From NCBI GenBank assembly GCA_900491605.1, contig UESW01004259.1:702776-766775 (forward strand): DNA of 64,000 nt. Direction: 5' to 3'. The notes under the pieces are model-generated. The model had not been told where the DNA came from. It did not search any database and was given only the letters and a program-made list of their open reading frames with translations. Shown piece after piece: positions 11,178 through 23,100 of this stretch; position 1 is the first letter of the stretch; each line of letters starts with the position of its first letter. The DNA comes from Calamus simplicifolius. Lineage: Eukaryota > Streptophyta > Magnoliopsida > Arecales > Arecaceae. The position numbers and the translations under genes were made by a program.

Positions 11178-12521
11178 CTTTAAACCTCTGCCTTATTTTG
11201 TGAGTGTTTCCATCAAGGTTCTTCTTTTCAAGCAATTTATGCCGCGTGTTTTCGTTTTTTTTTTTTTTTCGGATCTCAGGTTCCGATTTTTGCTCTGTTC
11301 TGTTCACGGAACTGAGCAGAAACCATCAAACTGATCTCAGGTTCCGATTTTTGCGGAAACAAAACGTGGCCTCTTCCTCTTCTGTTAAAGATGTTCACGT
11401 TAAAGGAAAGAACGAATTTCTCGGATTTCTCTCTGGCATTAAAGAAAGGAAATGTAAAGAAAGGAAAAACAGCGGAAACGTGGTGGCTTTCATAACCACA
11501 TGCGGTGACCTGTTAAAGAGAGAAAACGTGGCCTGTTCTATGCGATTTTCGATTTTCTCGCTTATGGGTCTTTCGGTTTTCTCACGGGATTTAAAATCAG
11601 ATTGGATTGGTTAAATTTTAAATGTATGTTATTATATGTTTAATATTATATCATGTAATATGATTGGTTTTATCATTTGTTTCTTAAGTTTAAAATTTTT
11701 TTATTAAAATACGCCTCCTGAGTCTCTATGCCTACGGTGTTTTGTATAGACTGGCTCAAGGGAATAATGAGCTACGGTCGGATGTGTTTTAATTAACAAA
11801 AATATTTTCTTAAGATGATAATTTTAAAAATTCATTAAATAGATAATTGATATGCTATCTCCTATTTTGCATATTAGATTTGTTTTATGCATGAATAAAA
11901 ATTATATTTGGTGGTAGTGTGAAAAATCACAGTGCAAATCCTTTCAAGGTTTGATTGGTCAATTGGTGTCTAGAAAAGTAAAGAGATTATGGTTACTTAA
12001 TTGGTTCCGTTGACTAACCTAAGGAAAGCAACGGGGAACCCCACTTCTCTTTCACTGGCCTGGCCAATTTGATTAATTCAGATCTTGATTTGGAAATGTT
12101 ATGTTGATTAAGATTACTACCTAATAATCATGCTAAGTTGGTTAATCTATATGCATATAATGGAATTCAAATGTCATGTGATCAATATGATTTTGATCAA
12201 TTGAGGAGTAGCCACAGCATCTTTAATTAATCAGAATTATATATTAGGTTGCAAAGATCACATAAGGTTAGATGACATTAATTGTGATTAATTATATTAA
12301 TGCAATAAATCTTATCCCATAGAAATTTTTATTGCACTGATATAATTAATTAGGATGGGATAACAAATTATTTTCTTAATTACCCATAGGAATTAAGAAA
12401 GGAATATGATTTGTTAGTCACATCATTAAGTTAATGAGTCTATTAGAGTATAATAACTTAGCCCACAGGTAGTTATTATATGTTATTGATTCATGTTATT
12501 GCATGTTTACATTGGTAAGAC
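11178..12521 (+). other. Leader region of Copia-1 before gag
   Basis: This is about 1.3 kb of AT-rich sequence between the primer-binding site and the first gag start. A 136-codon open frame at 11204-11614 has no recognisable domain and is broken by indels in copy 2, so I treat it as leader. Confidence 0.6.
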
Positions 12522-15500
12522 ATGACATCAAGTTATATGCCTCAAATTCAATTATATGAACATGATTTTTATTTTTATGCAGCTATTTTGCCTATTAATA
12601 TTTCTGATATGAAATGTGACATTCCCGATTTAAGTGGTGATAATTATAAATTATGGAAGGAGAGAATTCTTCTTCAATTAGGGTGCATGGATATTGACTA
12701 TGCTATCAGGAAGGATGAACCATATTCGGTTATATCTATTAGCACTCAGGCTGAGATTGCAGCGTATGAACGATGGGAGCGATCCAATCGCCTTGGTATG
12801 ATGTTCATACGTACTAAGATTTCTGCTAGTATACGTGGTTCTATCCCTGAGTGCAAAAATGTCAAGGAACTTCTGAAGACTATTGATGCACAATTTGAGT
12901 CTTCAGATAAGGCACTTAGCACCCTAATGACAAAATTGTCATCAATGAAGCTCACTACTGTTGGAGGTGTGCGTGAGCACATCATGATGATGAGGGACAT
13001 TGCGGCTCAGTTGAAATCCCTAGAGGTTGAGATGTCAGAATCTTTCTTGGTGCGCTTTATTTTGAGCTCACTCCCACAGCAGTATAGTCCCTTCAAAATA
13101 TCTTACAACACACATAATGACAAATGGTCAATTAATGAACTTCTGACCATGTGTGTTCAAGAGGAAGGGAGGCTGATTTTAGAACTGGGAGAAAGTGCAC
13201 ATTTAGTCACTCAGAGAAAGACTAAAGCTCCCAAAGCCAAACACAAAGGAAAGGGTAAAGTATCCATCCATACAGAAGACAAGAAGGAGTCCAAGTGCTT
13301 CTTTTGCAAGAAGAAAGGGCATATAAAGAAAGATTGTCTCAAATTCAAAGCTTGGCTCGACAAGAAAGGTACTCTAACCTCATTCGTATGTCATGAATCC
13401 AATTTGGTTATATGTCATAACACATGGTGGATTGATTCTGGTTCTACAATCCATGTTTCAAATACCTTGCAGGGTTTTCTAAATCAAAGGAAACCATTGG
13501 GAAGTGAACAAAGCATCTATTCAGAAAACAAGATGGGTTCACATGTGGAAGTGATTGGGACGTGCAGACTTATTTTAGATTCTGGTTTTGTTTTAGATTT
13601 GGAAAAGACATTTTATATTCCAAGTTTCTCTAGAAATTTAATTTTAGTATCAAGGCTTGTACCAGCAGGATATTCCTTTAATTTTAATAAAAACTATGTT
13701 GATTTATTTTATAAATCTAAGCTTATTGGGAATGGTACATTGTCCGACAATCTTTTCCAAATTAATTTGAAAAATGATACCTCCTATAATGTGATGCACG
13801 CCCAAACTGGTATAAAAAGATGTGTTATGAATGAGAATTCCTATATTTTGTGGCATCGGAGATTAGGTCATATCTCCATTGAGAGAATTAAAAGATTAGT
13901 AAAAGATGGAGTACTTGATACTCTTGATTTTTCTGATTTTGGCACTTGTGTGGACTGCATAAAGGGAAAGCAAACCAACAAGTCCAAGAAATTAAGATGC
14001 CAAGAGAAGTTCGAAATACTGGAGATCATACATACAGATATCTGTAGCCCAGATATGGACTCGTATGGTCAGAGATACTTCATCTCATTTATTGATGACT
14101 ATTCATGATATATGTATCTCTACCTGCTTCACAATAAGAACGAAGCATTAGATGCCTTTAAGGTATTTAAGGCAGAAGTAGAGAAACAATGCGGCAAGCA
14201 AATTAAAATCGTGAGGTCAGATAGAGGTGGAGAATATTATGGTAGATACACTGAGAATGAACAAGCACCTGGTCCGTTTGCTCGGTTTCTTGAAGAAAAT
14301 GAAATTGTTGCACAATACACCATGCCAGGTCTCCTGACCAAAACGGTGTAGCTGAAAGGAAAAACCGGACATTATTGGACATGGTAAGGAGCATGATTGT
14401 CAGCTCCAATCTACCTAAATCCTTGTAGACTGAAGCTCTTAAAACTGCTGCGTATATATTAAATCGGGTTCCAACCAAGGTTATTTCCAAAACGCCATTT
14501 GAGTTATTTAAAGGTTGGAAACCAAGTTTGCAACATATACGTGTTTGGGGATGCCCATCTGAAGTAAGAGTCTATAATCCACAAGAAAAGAAACTAGACC
14601 CAAGGACTATTAGTGGATATTTTATTGGATATGCTGAGAAGTCTAAGGGTTATAGATTTTATTGTCCATTTCACAGCACTAGGATTGTTGAATCAAGAAA
14701 TGCAAAATTTCTTAAGAATGACTTGATCAGTGGGAGTGATCAATCTCAGTATTTGGCTTCTTCTGAGAAAGATCATTCAGATATTTCAGCTTCCACTTCA
14801 AGTAAGGGATTGGTTGTTATTTATAGCATTCCTCAAACTCAAATAAGTGCTCAACAACTAGTCATTGAGATTTCACAAGCTGATGGTAATCTAGAAGATC
14901 ATGTTGTTCATCAACAATCAGTTGTGCAAGATACTCCTCAAGAGGTCATTGACACAACATTAAGAAGATCAACTAGAATAAAGAAATCAGCAATTCCTAG
15001 TGATTATATTGTGTATCTACATGAATATGATTATAACATTGGAGCCGAAAATGATTCTGAAACATTTTCACAAGCCATGAGTTCTAAGGAATCAAACTTG
15101 TGGTACAATGCCATGAAGGACGAGATGGAATCTATGGCATCCAATCGAGTCTGGGATCTTGTTGAGTTGCCTGATGGTGTAAAAGCCATTGGATGTAGAT
15201 GGATCTTTAAAATAAAGAAAGACTCACAAGGCAACATTGAAAGATATAAAGCAAGACTCGTTGCCAAAGGATTCACTCAGAGGGAAGGAATCGACTACAC
15301 TGAGACATTTTCTCCTGTATCCAAGAAAGATTCTCTCCGAATAATTATGGCATTGGTAGCTCACTTTGATTTTGAGTTACATCAAATGGATGTAAAAACT
15401 GCATTCCTTAATGGAAATCTAGAGGAAGAGGTTTACATGAAACAGCCTGAAGGATTTTCCTCTGGTGATAGTGAGCATTTGGTTTGCAAGCTTAAGAAAT

Positions 15501-16618
15501 CCATATATTGATTGAAACAAGCCTCACGTCAGTGGTATTTAAAATTTCATGATGTATATACCAGAAGGTTTTGAAGAAAACATCATGGATCAATGTATAT
15601 ACCAGAAGGTTAGTGGGAGCAAAATTTGTTTCTTGGTCCTATATGTAGATGACATTCTACTTGCAACCAATGATAAAGGGTTGCTATATGAGGTGAAACA
15701 ATTTTTCTCCAAAAATTTTGATATGAAAGATATGAGTGAGGCATCTTATGTCATTGGCATTAAGATCTATAGAGAAAGATCTCGAGGCATTTTAGGATTA
15801 TCTCAAGAAACTTATATCAATAAAGTTTTGGAGAGATTTCAAATGAAAAATTGTTCACCAAGTGTTGCACCTATAGTGAAGGGTGACAAGTTGGCTTTGA
15901 ACTAGTGCCCTAAAAATGAACTTGAACGGGAACAGATGCACAACATTCCATATGCTTCAGCTGTTAGAAGCCTAATGTATGCTCAGGTTTGCACAAGACC
16001 TGACATTGCATTTGCAGTAGGAATGTTGGGAAGATATCAGAGTAATCCAGGTTTAGACCACTGGAGAGTTGCTAAAAAGGTCATGAGGTATCTTCAAGGG
16101 ACCAAGGACTACATGCTCATGTATAGACGAACTGATCATTTGGAGATAAAGGGCTACTCAGATTCGGACTTTGCTGGCTGCGTTGATTCTCGAAATCAAC
16201 ATCAGGATTTATATTTATGTTAGCTGGTGGAGCCATATCATGGAGTGCAAAGCAGACTTTGACTACTACCTCTACTATGGAAGCAAAGTTCGTTGCTTGT
16301 TTTGAGGCTACATCGCAAGGTGTATGGTTGAAGAGTTTCATCTCAGGGCTTAGAATTGTTGACTCTATTGCTAGGCCAATTAAACTGTACTGTGACAATT
16401 CAGCTGCTGTATTTTTGGCTAAAAACCATAAGAGTGGTAGTCGAAGTAAATATATCGACATTAAGTATTTAGCCATAAGAGAACGTGTTAAAGAAAACAA
16501 AGTGGTCATAGAACATGTTAGCACTGAATTGATGATAGCTGATCCTTTGACTAAAGGCATGCCAATTAAGAATTTTAAGGATCATGTGATACGAATGGGA
16601 GTTGGTTCCATGATATAA
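12522..16618 (+). pseudogene. Copia-1 gag-pol, broken
   Basis: The first frame (12522-14108) covers a Gag domain, a zinc knuckle CFFCKKKGHIKKDC (near residue 259), the protease motif WWIDSGST, the GAG-pre-integrase LWHRRLGHIS and the start of the integrase core. A TGA follows the DDYS motif at 14106-14108. The second frame (14112-14351) carries the RSDRGGEY part of integrase and ends in a frameshift. Reverse transcriptase runs 14528-15511 (QMDVKTAFLNG), is stopped by TGA in the YGLKQ motif, and continues 15549-15905 with the YVDD active site. RNase H is split between 15936-16223 and 16217-16618. At least two TGA/TAG stops and three frame changes make it inactive. Gag probably begins at an internal Met near the phrase MKCDIPDLSGDNY. 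Confidence 0.9.
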
Positions 16619-16929
16619 TTGCATGGATAACAATTTGTACAAAAAACTCTTATTTCAATTATTTGTTTATTTCTCATTCATGTGTACACATTATTTGACT
16701 TTCGAGAAATGACAAACTTTTCTTTTGGACTCTGAATAAACATATGGTTTATTCATTATATTATATTATCACATTTGGAATAGTGGTAAAGAAATTGAAT
16801 GCATTGTAATACATAGAAAATAATACTCAATTATAGAGGACCTATCGTTATGATTCATGTATTTGATTTCTTGTTCAGTTTTGAGAATTATGGATTAAGA
16901 TAAAAATATACTGACCAAGTGGGAGAATA

Positions 16930-17541
16930 TAGTATCCCATTTAGAAGATGGTCCTATTTTAGCTTAATCGTCGGATAATTCTCTATGCCATCCACTGGTT
17001 AATGAGTGGTAACGAAATGTCTTAAATAGTGTTAAACACTTAAACACATGCGGTGGATTAAATAGTGTTAAACGCTTAAACGCCTACTTTGATGGGAGTA
17101 GGCGGTGGAAGGGAGTTAAGATATCTCTTTAAATAGAGATCCCTTCTAAGGCTTTCGATAACAAACAAAAATGTCATCGGGAGAAAACCAAAAAGAAGCC
17201 AGAGAGATTGGGTCCCTGATCAAGAGCATATCCTGAGGGCATACACCATCGTGTGCGATAGCTCATTGATTGGAAGCACTCAATCAAGGTTTTTGAAGTG
17301 GTAGATCAAGATCCCAAGTACTCCATCAAGGTTCCCCAAAGCGGTAGATCAAGATCCTGAGAGGTGCAGCTGATTCAGATCGAGAGGAAGATCAAGATCC
17401 TTACCCTCATCTGGAAGACAATCAACAGCAATGGCTGAAGGTATTTTTCGATCTTGACTTGCTTTATTCTCATGATAAATATATTGATCCCATGTTTCCG
17501 CATATCTGATAGGGATCAATATATTTAAATTAAGTCTAACA
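16930..17541 (+). repeat. 3' LTR of Copia-1
   Basis: It matches the 5' LTR from TAGTATCCC to CTAACA but without that LTR's tandem duplications. It is preceded by the purine run AGTGGGAGA at about 16918-16926. Confidence 0.85.
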
Positions 17542-17830
17542 TCATTTTGAAGGCAAATTCCTCCAAGGTGAAGGTGATTTATGATGATGTTTGTTTCTCG
17601 CAGCATTCATGAGGTTCAGAGTTTCCATGGTCTAGTTTAGACAAATCAAGCAAAAGATTTCAACTACACCAATCGTAGTAGCTCAGCCATACTTAACAGC
17701 AAAGATCTTAATGGTGGACTGATGCCTCCTCGAAGGGAGTAGGAGCTGTTCCCACTCAAGAGGGGAGGCCCATGGTATTTTGCAGAGAAAAAAAGCTATC
17801 AAGAATAAAAGGCTACATATTCCACTAATT
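17542..17830 (+). pseudogene. Ty3/gypsy remnant, RT-connection and RNase H part
   Basis: Directly after the Copia-1 3' LTR, the plus strand reads VHEVQSFHGL (about 17605-17635), then TTPIVVAQP, then TDASSKGVGAVPTQEGRPM (about 17715-17775) and KLSRIKGYIFH. These are the connection and RNase H motifs that normally follow gypsy RT. They continue the remnant that ends at 10390, so Copia-1 inserted into this gypsy copy. Stops and frame shifts are present. Confidence 0.75.
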
Positions 17831-18350
17831 AAAAACGTCGAATTTTTCGTTGTGATTCAATCTCCACGACGGTAGTGGCATTATTTGTTGCCATACATGA
17901 GCCTGCCAACAAGCAAATTGAAGCAAATTAATAATGCCAAATATGAAGTTACTGCATGCACGCAAGGAGAAATTTACCTGTGCCGCTGGACACTGTATTG
18001 CCAAGCTTAAAGACCCTTGCCTGTCGGAGAGCAAGAAAAGCTCACTCTTTGCCAGGTTGAATCTTGCGAGATTGTAGAGAAGATATATGATAATGGACAC
18101 CGTTTGAAGCTGCCAAGACATACTTGCACCCAACATGTGTTTAACGTACAAAGCTTGTATTATACCGCAGTTTGTCATGCATGCTTGGATGGTCATCACA
18201 TATTTCAGATGAACAATTATCTCATCCACAATTCATTATTTGTATGGCAACTAATAACTATTTCTTCATTTTTCCAATTATGTCACAATCGTTCGTGCTT
18301 AATGTAAAGCATCTTATATCATTGTGATACAAGAGATAGAGAGCTGGAAC
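17831..18350. other. Unassigned stretch before Copia-2
   Basis: The minus strand has exon-like pieces, with GTAAAT after CCAGCGGCACAG near 17980 and CTTGTTGGCAG near 17907, that would join LSLAIQCPAAQ to AHVWQQIMPLPSW. I do not recognise the product and cannot exclude chance. The stretch ends at the GGAAC target site of Copia-2. Confidence 0.25.
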
Positions 18351-18720
18351 TGTTGGCCTGGGTGCTAATTAATACGTATTGTTGGCATGGGTGCTAATTA
18401 ATACGTCCACTCGGAATCCCAAGAGTCCTAGAAAACTCTTCATAACTCGGAGACTCTTCAAAATCTAGGGGACTCTTCTGAAGATAAACCTCTGGCTTAT
18501 CCGTTGCTCTCCTTTAAATATAAGACCGAAGGTGTCTTTTGGGGAGAGGTCTTATGAGAGAAGGACATAGAGGTAACCGAAGGGCTCTTCCTCCTTCTTC
18601 CGGCACCGCGTCTTAGGAGTGTGGACGCATTGAGGACTCTGGTAGCCCTCGACGATCGACAAGCTATTGCTTCCACTGCTGCCAATAGAGTGGTATGTCC
18701 CTTTGCTTTCGTTCTTTCGA
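18351..18720 (+). repeat. 5' LTR of Copia-2
   Basis: It is about 370 bp. The first 27 bases (TGTTGGCCTGGGTGCTAATT and on) are tandemly repeated at the LTR start, and the same duplication is present in the 3' LTR, so it predates insertion. Confidence 0.88.
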
Positions 18721-18721
18721 T

Positions 18722-18733
18722 TGGTATCAAAGC
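18722..18733 (+). promoter_or_regulatory. Primer-binding site of Copia-2
   Basis: TGGTATCAAAGC differs by one base from the usual complement of initiator-Met tRNA (TGGTATCAGAGC) and follows the LTR end directly. Confidence 0.8.
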
Positions 18734-20172
18734 GAAGGATGGTTGTCACCACACTTCGGGCGGTGGCCGACGTGGGGATAGGTGGAGGAGCAGGCAACGA
18801 CTGTCGCACGCTGCCTGCCCCTCAGCTGCGGCCATGGGAGCCGCAGCACAAGAAGAAATGAAAACAGAGGACCACCAGAGCCTATATATATATATATATA
18901 TAGAACAGAGGAGGCTGCGGCCATGGGAGCCGCAGCACAGAGAGTTATTACCGGTGGCCGCTCAGGGACCACCGGTGCCTCTCCGACAACCGGCGTTGCC
19001 TCCGTCGGTCGCCGGTGGCCCTCGCCTCTCTTCCCCGGCCGGCGGTGGGCCGGGGATGCCCCGTCCGCCGCAACACTGAGGACGGCGGCTGTCCACTGCG
19101 TCCAAGGGACACAGGGCCGCCGGATCCTCTCCGACGACCGGCGGCCTCTCTTCCTCGATCAGAGCTCTTTTCCCCGGAGCTCCGTCCTTGTTGCCAGGGG
19201 CCAGGACGATCGTGCACCGCCTCCATGTGGGCAGCGGGCATGGTGAGTGGCCGAGAGGTTACAGGTGGCTCCCTCTTCCTCTTCGGCAGCCGGCGATCTC
19301 CTCCTCCTCGACCGGAGCTCCGCCCGGGCTCCGTCCTTGTCGCCGGGGGGCCGGGTCTGCCATGCACCGCCGCCATGTGGGCGGCGGGCATGGTGTCTAT
19401 CCGTGAGTTTACGGGTGGCACCACCCGTAAATTCACAGAAATACAGGGGGGTTTTTTGTTCTCTGTTAAGGGTGGCTCAACCCGTTATTCCAGCGAATTC
19501 CCAACTGAGTCAGAAATATCACGAAAAAACAGGGAGATTTTTGTTCTCTGTTACGGGTGGTTCATTCTAGCGAACTCCCAGCTGAGTCAGAAATATCTAG
19601 CTCAACCTGTTATTCCAGCGAACTCCCAGCTGAGTCAAAAATATCAAGAAAAATCAAAACAAAATTGCAAAAAAAAAATTCAGAAAAACCACAGACAAGT
19701 TTTTTTTGCTTTGTGCATAACTACTATCATTGTCATTCTATATATTTTGGTGAATATGTTTCCTGGATGCATAAATATTTATGCTTCGTGTATAAATGTC
19801 AATTATGCATATTTCTGCTTGTTTTTTTTACTTTTGACATAATAATTTATGTTTAGTACATGAGGGGTATTTATGTCAAGTGCTACGTATTTTCTAGATG
19901 CATGATTATTTGTGCTTTGTGCATAAAAGGAAATACATGTTGATTTTTTATTGATATGCGGATTTGTTCCAATATTTAAAGTGGATTACATAGATATGTT
20001 CTATGGAAACTTATCAGATTTTGTGTTCCATCTTATTGAATGAGTGATGATTATGAGCATAGCGAAGTTTTCGTTCTCATTTATAAGAAGGAATATTCGT
20101 AATCTGCTTATTTTTCTAGATATCAGTATACACTGATATGTGCCTAATATCCATACCTTGCTTAACTAAATG
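18734..20172 (+). other. Leader of Copia-2 with a GC-rich insert-like block
   Basis: Between the primer-binding site and gag lie 1.4 kb. About 18760-19430 is strongly GC-rich and unlike the AT-rich surroundings. In it, GGCTGCGGCCATGGGAGCCG occurs on both sides of a (TA)n tract (18882-18901), and a block around CATGTGGGC(A/G)GCGGGCATGGTG occurs near 19222 and 19373. Open frames here are Pro/Arg-rich and overlap on both strands; none is recognisable. The rest (19430-20172) is AT-rich with repeated phrases such as CCCAGCTGAGTCA. Confidence 0.6.
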
Positions 20173-23100
20173 CAGTGTGTGATGGCCTCAAAATCTGTGA
20201 TAGCTGATCTCAACAAAGGTGAGAAGCTAGATGGACAAAACTATGAAATGTGGCATAGGAAAATCCAATACCTGTTGAATGACTTAGAAGTCTTGGAGAC
20301 CCTGACAACTTGTATGACACCACCAGTGCCTGGCACTACTGAGCAACATCGCCTTGATCGGGAAGCCTATGACAATTGGATCAAGAAAGATCGTTGTGCA
20401 TGCTTTACTATGTTGAGTAGCATGCACAATGATCTTATTGGCAACTTTGAGCATTGCCAGACTGCTCAGGATATGTGGAACTAGCTCAAGATCAGGTTTG
20501 GTCAAACTTCGGCCACAAGGCTATGTGCCTTGAACCTTAGATTCATACAGTATGTCAAGGATCCCGATCATTCCATGTCGACCCACCTTCGTGTGATGGG
20601 AAATATGATTAGGGATATGAAGGCTGCTGGAGTTGACCTTACTGATGAGCAACAGGTCCTAGCAGTGATTTGTTCGCTGCCTGACCCTCAGTGGAGTCAG
20701 ATGAAGCTCTTGATGACTCATAGTGAGCACATCAAGACTTTTGAGGATATTGCTCGTCACCTTGAGCTAGAGGCTGAGCGAATTGAGACTTCCCTCCCTT
20801 CGGCCTATGTGGTTACTGATGGGTCTTCGAGGCCCAAGAACAAAAAGAAGGGAAAGGCACGTAACAGGAGTGCTCAGCGATATAAAGGAAAAACTGTGGC
20901 CAAACCTAAGAGAGGACGTCGAGGGGGCAAGAGAGATGTGACAAAGATTAAGTGCTACAATTGTGGAGCTAAAGGCCATTTTGCTCGTGATTGCACTGAG
21001 CCAAAAAGGTATGCTCCATATTAAGCTCTCTCTATATTTGTTCATATGCATTAGTTGCTGACACGCTCCCGATTAGATTGTAGATTCGGGAGCAAACAAA
21101 CATATAGTGCGAGATCAAGCTGGTTTTGTGGATTTTCACCGGATACCTGTAGATACCCAGATTGTCGTGCTTGGGAATGGTCTGCGTGAGCAGGTTTTGG
21201 GTGTAGGAGCATATCGTGTTACGCTTCGTGGTGGACATGTGTTGATCCTACATGACGTTTTGTATGTCCCTACTATCCGGTGTAATCTTTGTTCTGTTCT
21301 TGCCCTGTTAGCACTTGGTTACACTTTTATTTTTTCTGGTGACCGTATGTCAGTCTATCTGGATGGTGTTTTGTTCTTTTATGGATATTTGTCACAAGGG
21401 TTCTTTAGACTTGATGTTGAATTGTGTGCTTCTTACTCCTCTTTTTCTTGTGCTTATATTCCTGCCTGTGATGATAATTTTCTTTGGCATTCCAGACTTG
21501 GTCATGTGGGCCAAGATAGGATGGCACATATGGCTAAAGCTGGGCTATTAGGCCCTCTTACCAAGATAAGTCTACCTGTGTGTGAGTCTTGTCTAGCAGG
21601 AAAGGCAACAAGAAAGCCTTTTGGTAAGGCTACTAGGGCCTCTCATCCATTAGAGCTAGTTCACTCTGATATCTGTGGACCCATGAGTGTCAAGGCGCGA
21701 CATGGCGCTTCCTATTTCCTCACATTTATAGATGATTTTTCGCGATTTGGGTATGTATACCTGATCTCCCACCGCTATGAAGCGCTGGATTGTTTCAGAC
21801 GATTTTTAGCTGAGGTAGAAAATCAGAAGGAGATGTCTTTGAAGACTCTCCGGACTGATAGAGGTCGCGAATATCTATCTGAGCTATTCAAGTGGCTCTG
21901 TGAAGAAAAGGGGATTTGTAGGCAGCTTACCATTCCTGGGACACCGCAACAGAATGGAGTTGCCGAGCGTCGCAACAGGACTTTACTAGACATGGTTACG
22001 TCGATGATGGCGCAAGGCAATCTTCCAATCAATTTTTGGGGAGATGCGCTGTTGACTACTGCCTACATTCTTAACCGTGTCCCTAGTAAAATGGTACCCT
22101 CCACTCCATATGAGTTATGGCATGGCAAGCGACCCTCTGTGGATCATTGCGCCCTTGGGGCTCAGCAGGATATGTTCACAATGCCTCCCATAAGTTGGGA
22201 AAGCTGGGTCCTAAAGCTAGCAAAAAGGTGTTCATCAGGTACCCTGAGAATTCGAAGGGTTACGTGATGTATGGTGCACATCCTGATGGAGGGTTGACTG
22301 AAGTGGAGTCAAGAGACGTGGAGTTTCTAGAGAATGAATTCCCGATCATTGGTGAAATTAGAAAGGACATGTCTCTGTATGAGTTACAGGAGGACCTTCC
22401 TACTATCTCTGGCGAGGGAGGAGATTTTCAACCTATCTCAGAGATCGCCACAGATAGTGGGAATGCTAGACCCAGTGGGAGTGTCGCACCAGACAGTGGA
22501 AGCGCACAAGCTGAGCCTAGTAGGAGCTCACCTATGAGGATTGATGCACCATCTGAGAGCGGTCTTCAGGGTTCAGATCCGCAGTTACGGAGAAGCAAAC
22601 GTGGTCATATTCCACGACGACATTTTGGGATCGAAGGGAATGTGTTTCTCTGCACTCCGTTGGATCCAGATGAGCCTGCTTCTGTTGAAGAAGCGCTCGA
22701 TTCACCTGCTCATTGTGAGTGGCAAGCTGCTATGGAAGATGAGATGGTATCGATGGCCAAGAATCATGTGTGGGACTTGGTTGACCTTCCGTCTGGGCGC
22801 AAATCTATAGAAAATAAGTGGGTTCTTAAGATAAAGTGCAAGGCTGATGGGTCAATTGATAAGTACAAAGCTCGTCTTGTGGCGAAGGGCTATACTCAGA
22901 GGGAGGGTGTAGACTTTGAGGAGACATTTTCTCCTGTGGTGAGATTTGCCTCTATTCGCCTGATCCTAGCTATTGTAGCTCATTTAGATTTGGAGCTACA
23001 TCAAATGGATGTTAAAACAGCGTTTCTTAATGGAAGCCTGGATGAAGAGATCTATATGGATCAACCCTTGGGCTTTGTGATCAAAGGACAGGAGGGCAAA

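Larger units (their letters stand above)
2618..14560. repeat. Duplicated segment, copy 1, right arm
   Basis: This segment is nearly identical to 52120-64000 and contains the P450 gene, the gypsy remnant, the MITE and the first half of Copia-1. Introns, elements and stop codons are shared. The main differences are the lost exon 6 and a 46-bp tandem duplication in intron 7 of copy 2 (near 56976-57067), plus scattered small indels. The match runs to the right edge of the window. Confidence 0.95.
10391..17541 (+). mobile_element. Copia-1: decayed Ty1/copia LTR retrotransposon
   Basis: The element has a 773-bp 5' LTR, a primer-binding site complementary to initiator-Met tRNA, a broken gag-pol in copia order (gag, protease, integrase, RT, RNase H), a polypurine string at about 16919-16926 and a 612-bp 3' LTR. 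It interrupts a gypsy remnant, which resumes at 17542. No target duplication is evident, and the 5' LTR start appears to lack the usual TG, so the left edge is uncertain by a few bases. Several in-frame stops make it non-autonomous. Confidence 0.9.

Noticed and set aside
11204..11614. 136-codon open frame in the Copia-1 leader
   Set aside because: It lies between the primer site and gag, has no domain, and is shortened by indels in the second copy.
12678..13000. Reverse-strand frames opposite Copia-1 gag
   Set aside because: They are shadows of the gag frame and lack their own features.
18552..19436. Overlapping Pro/Arg-rich open frames in the Copia-2 leader
   Set aside because: High GC removes stop codons on both strands; no motif is recognisable in any frame.
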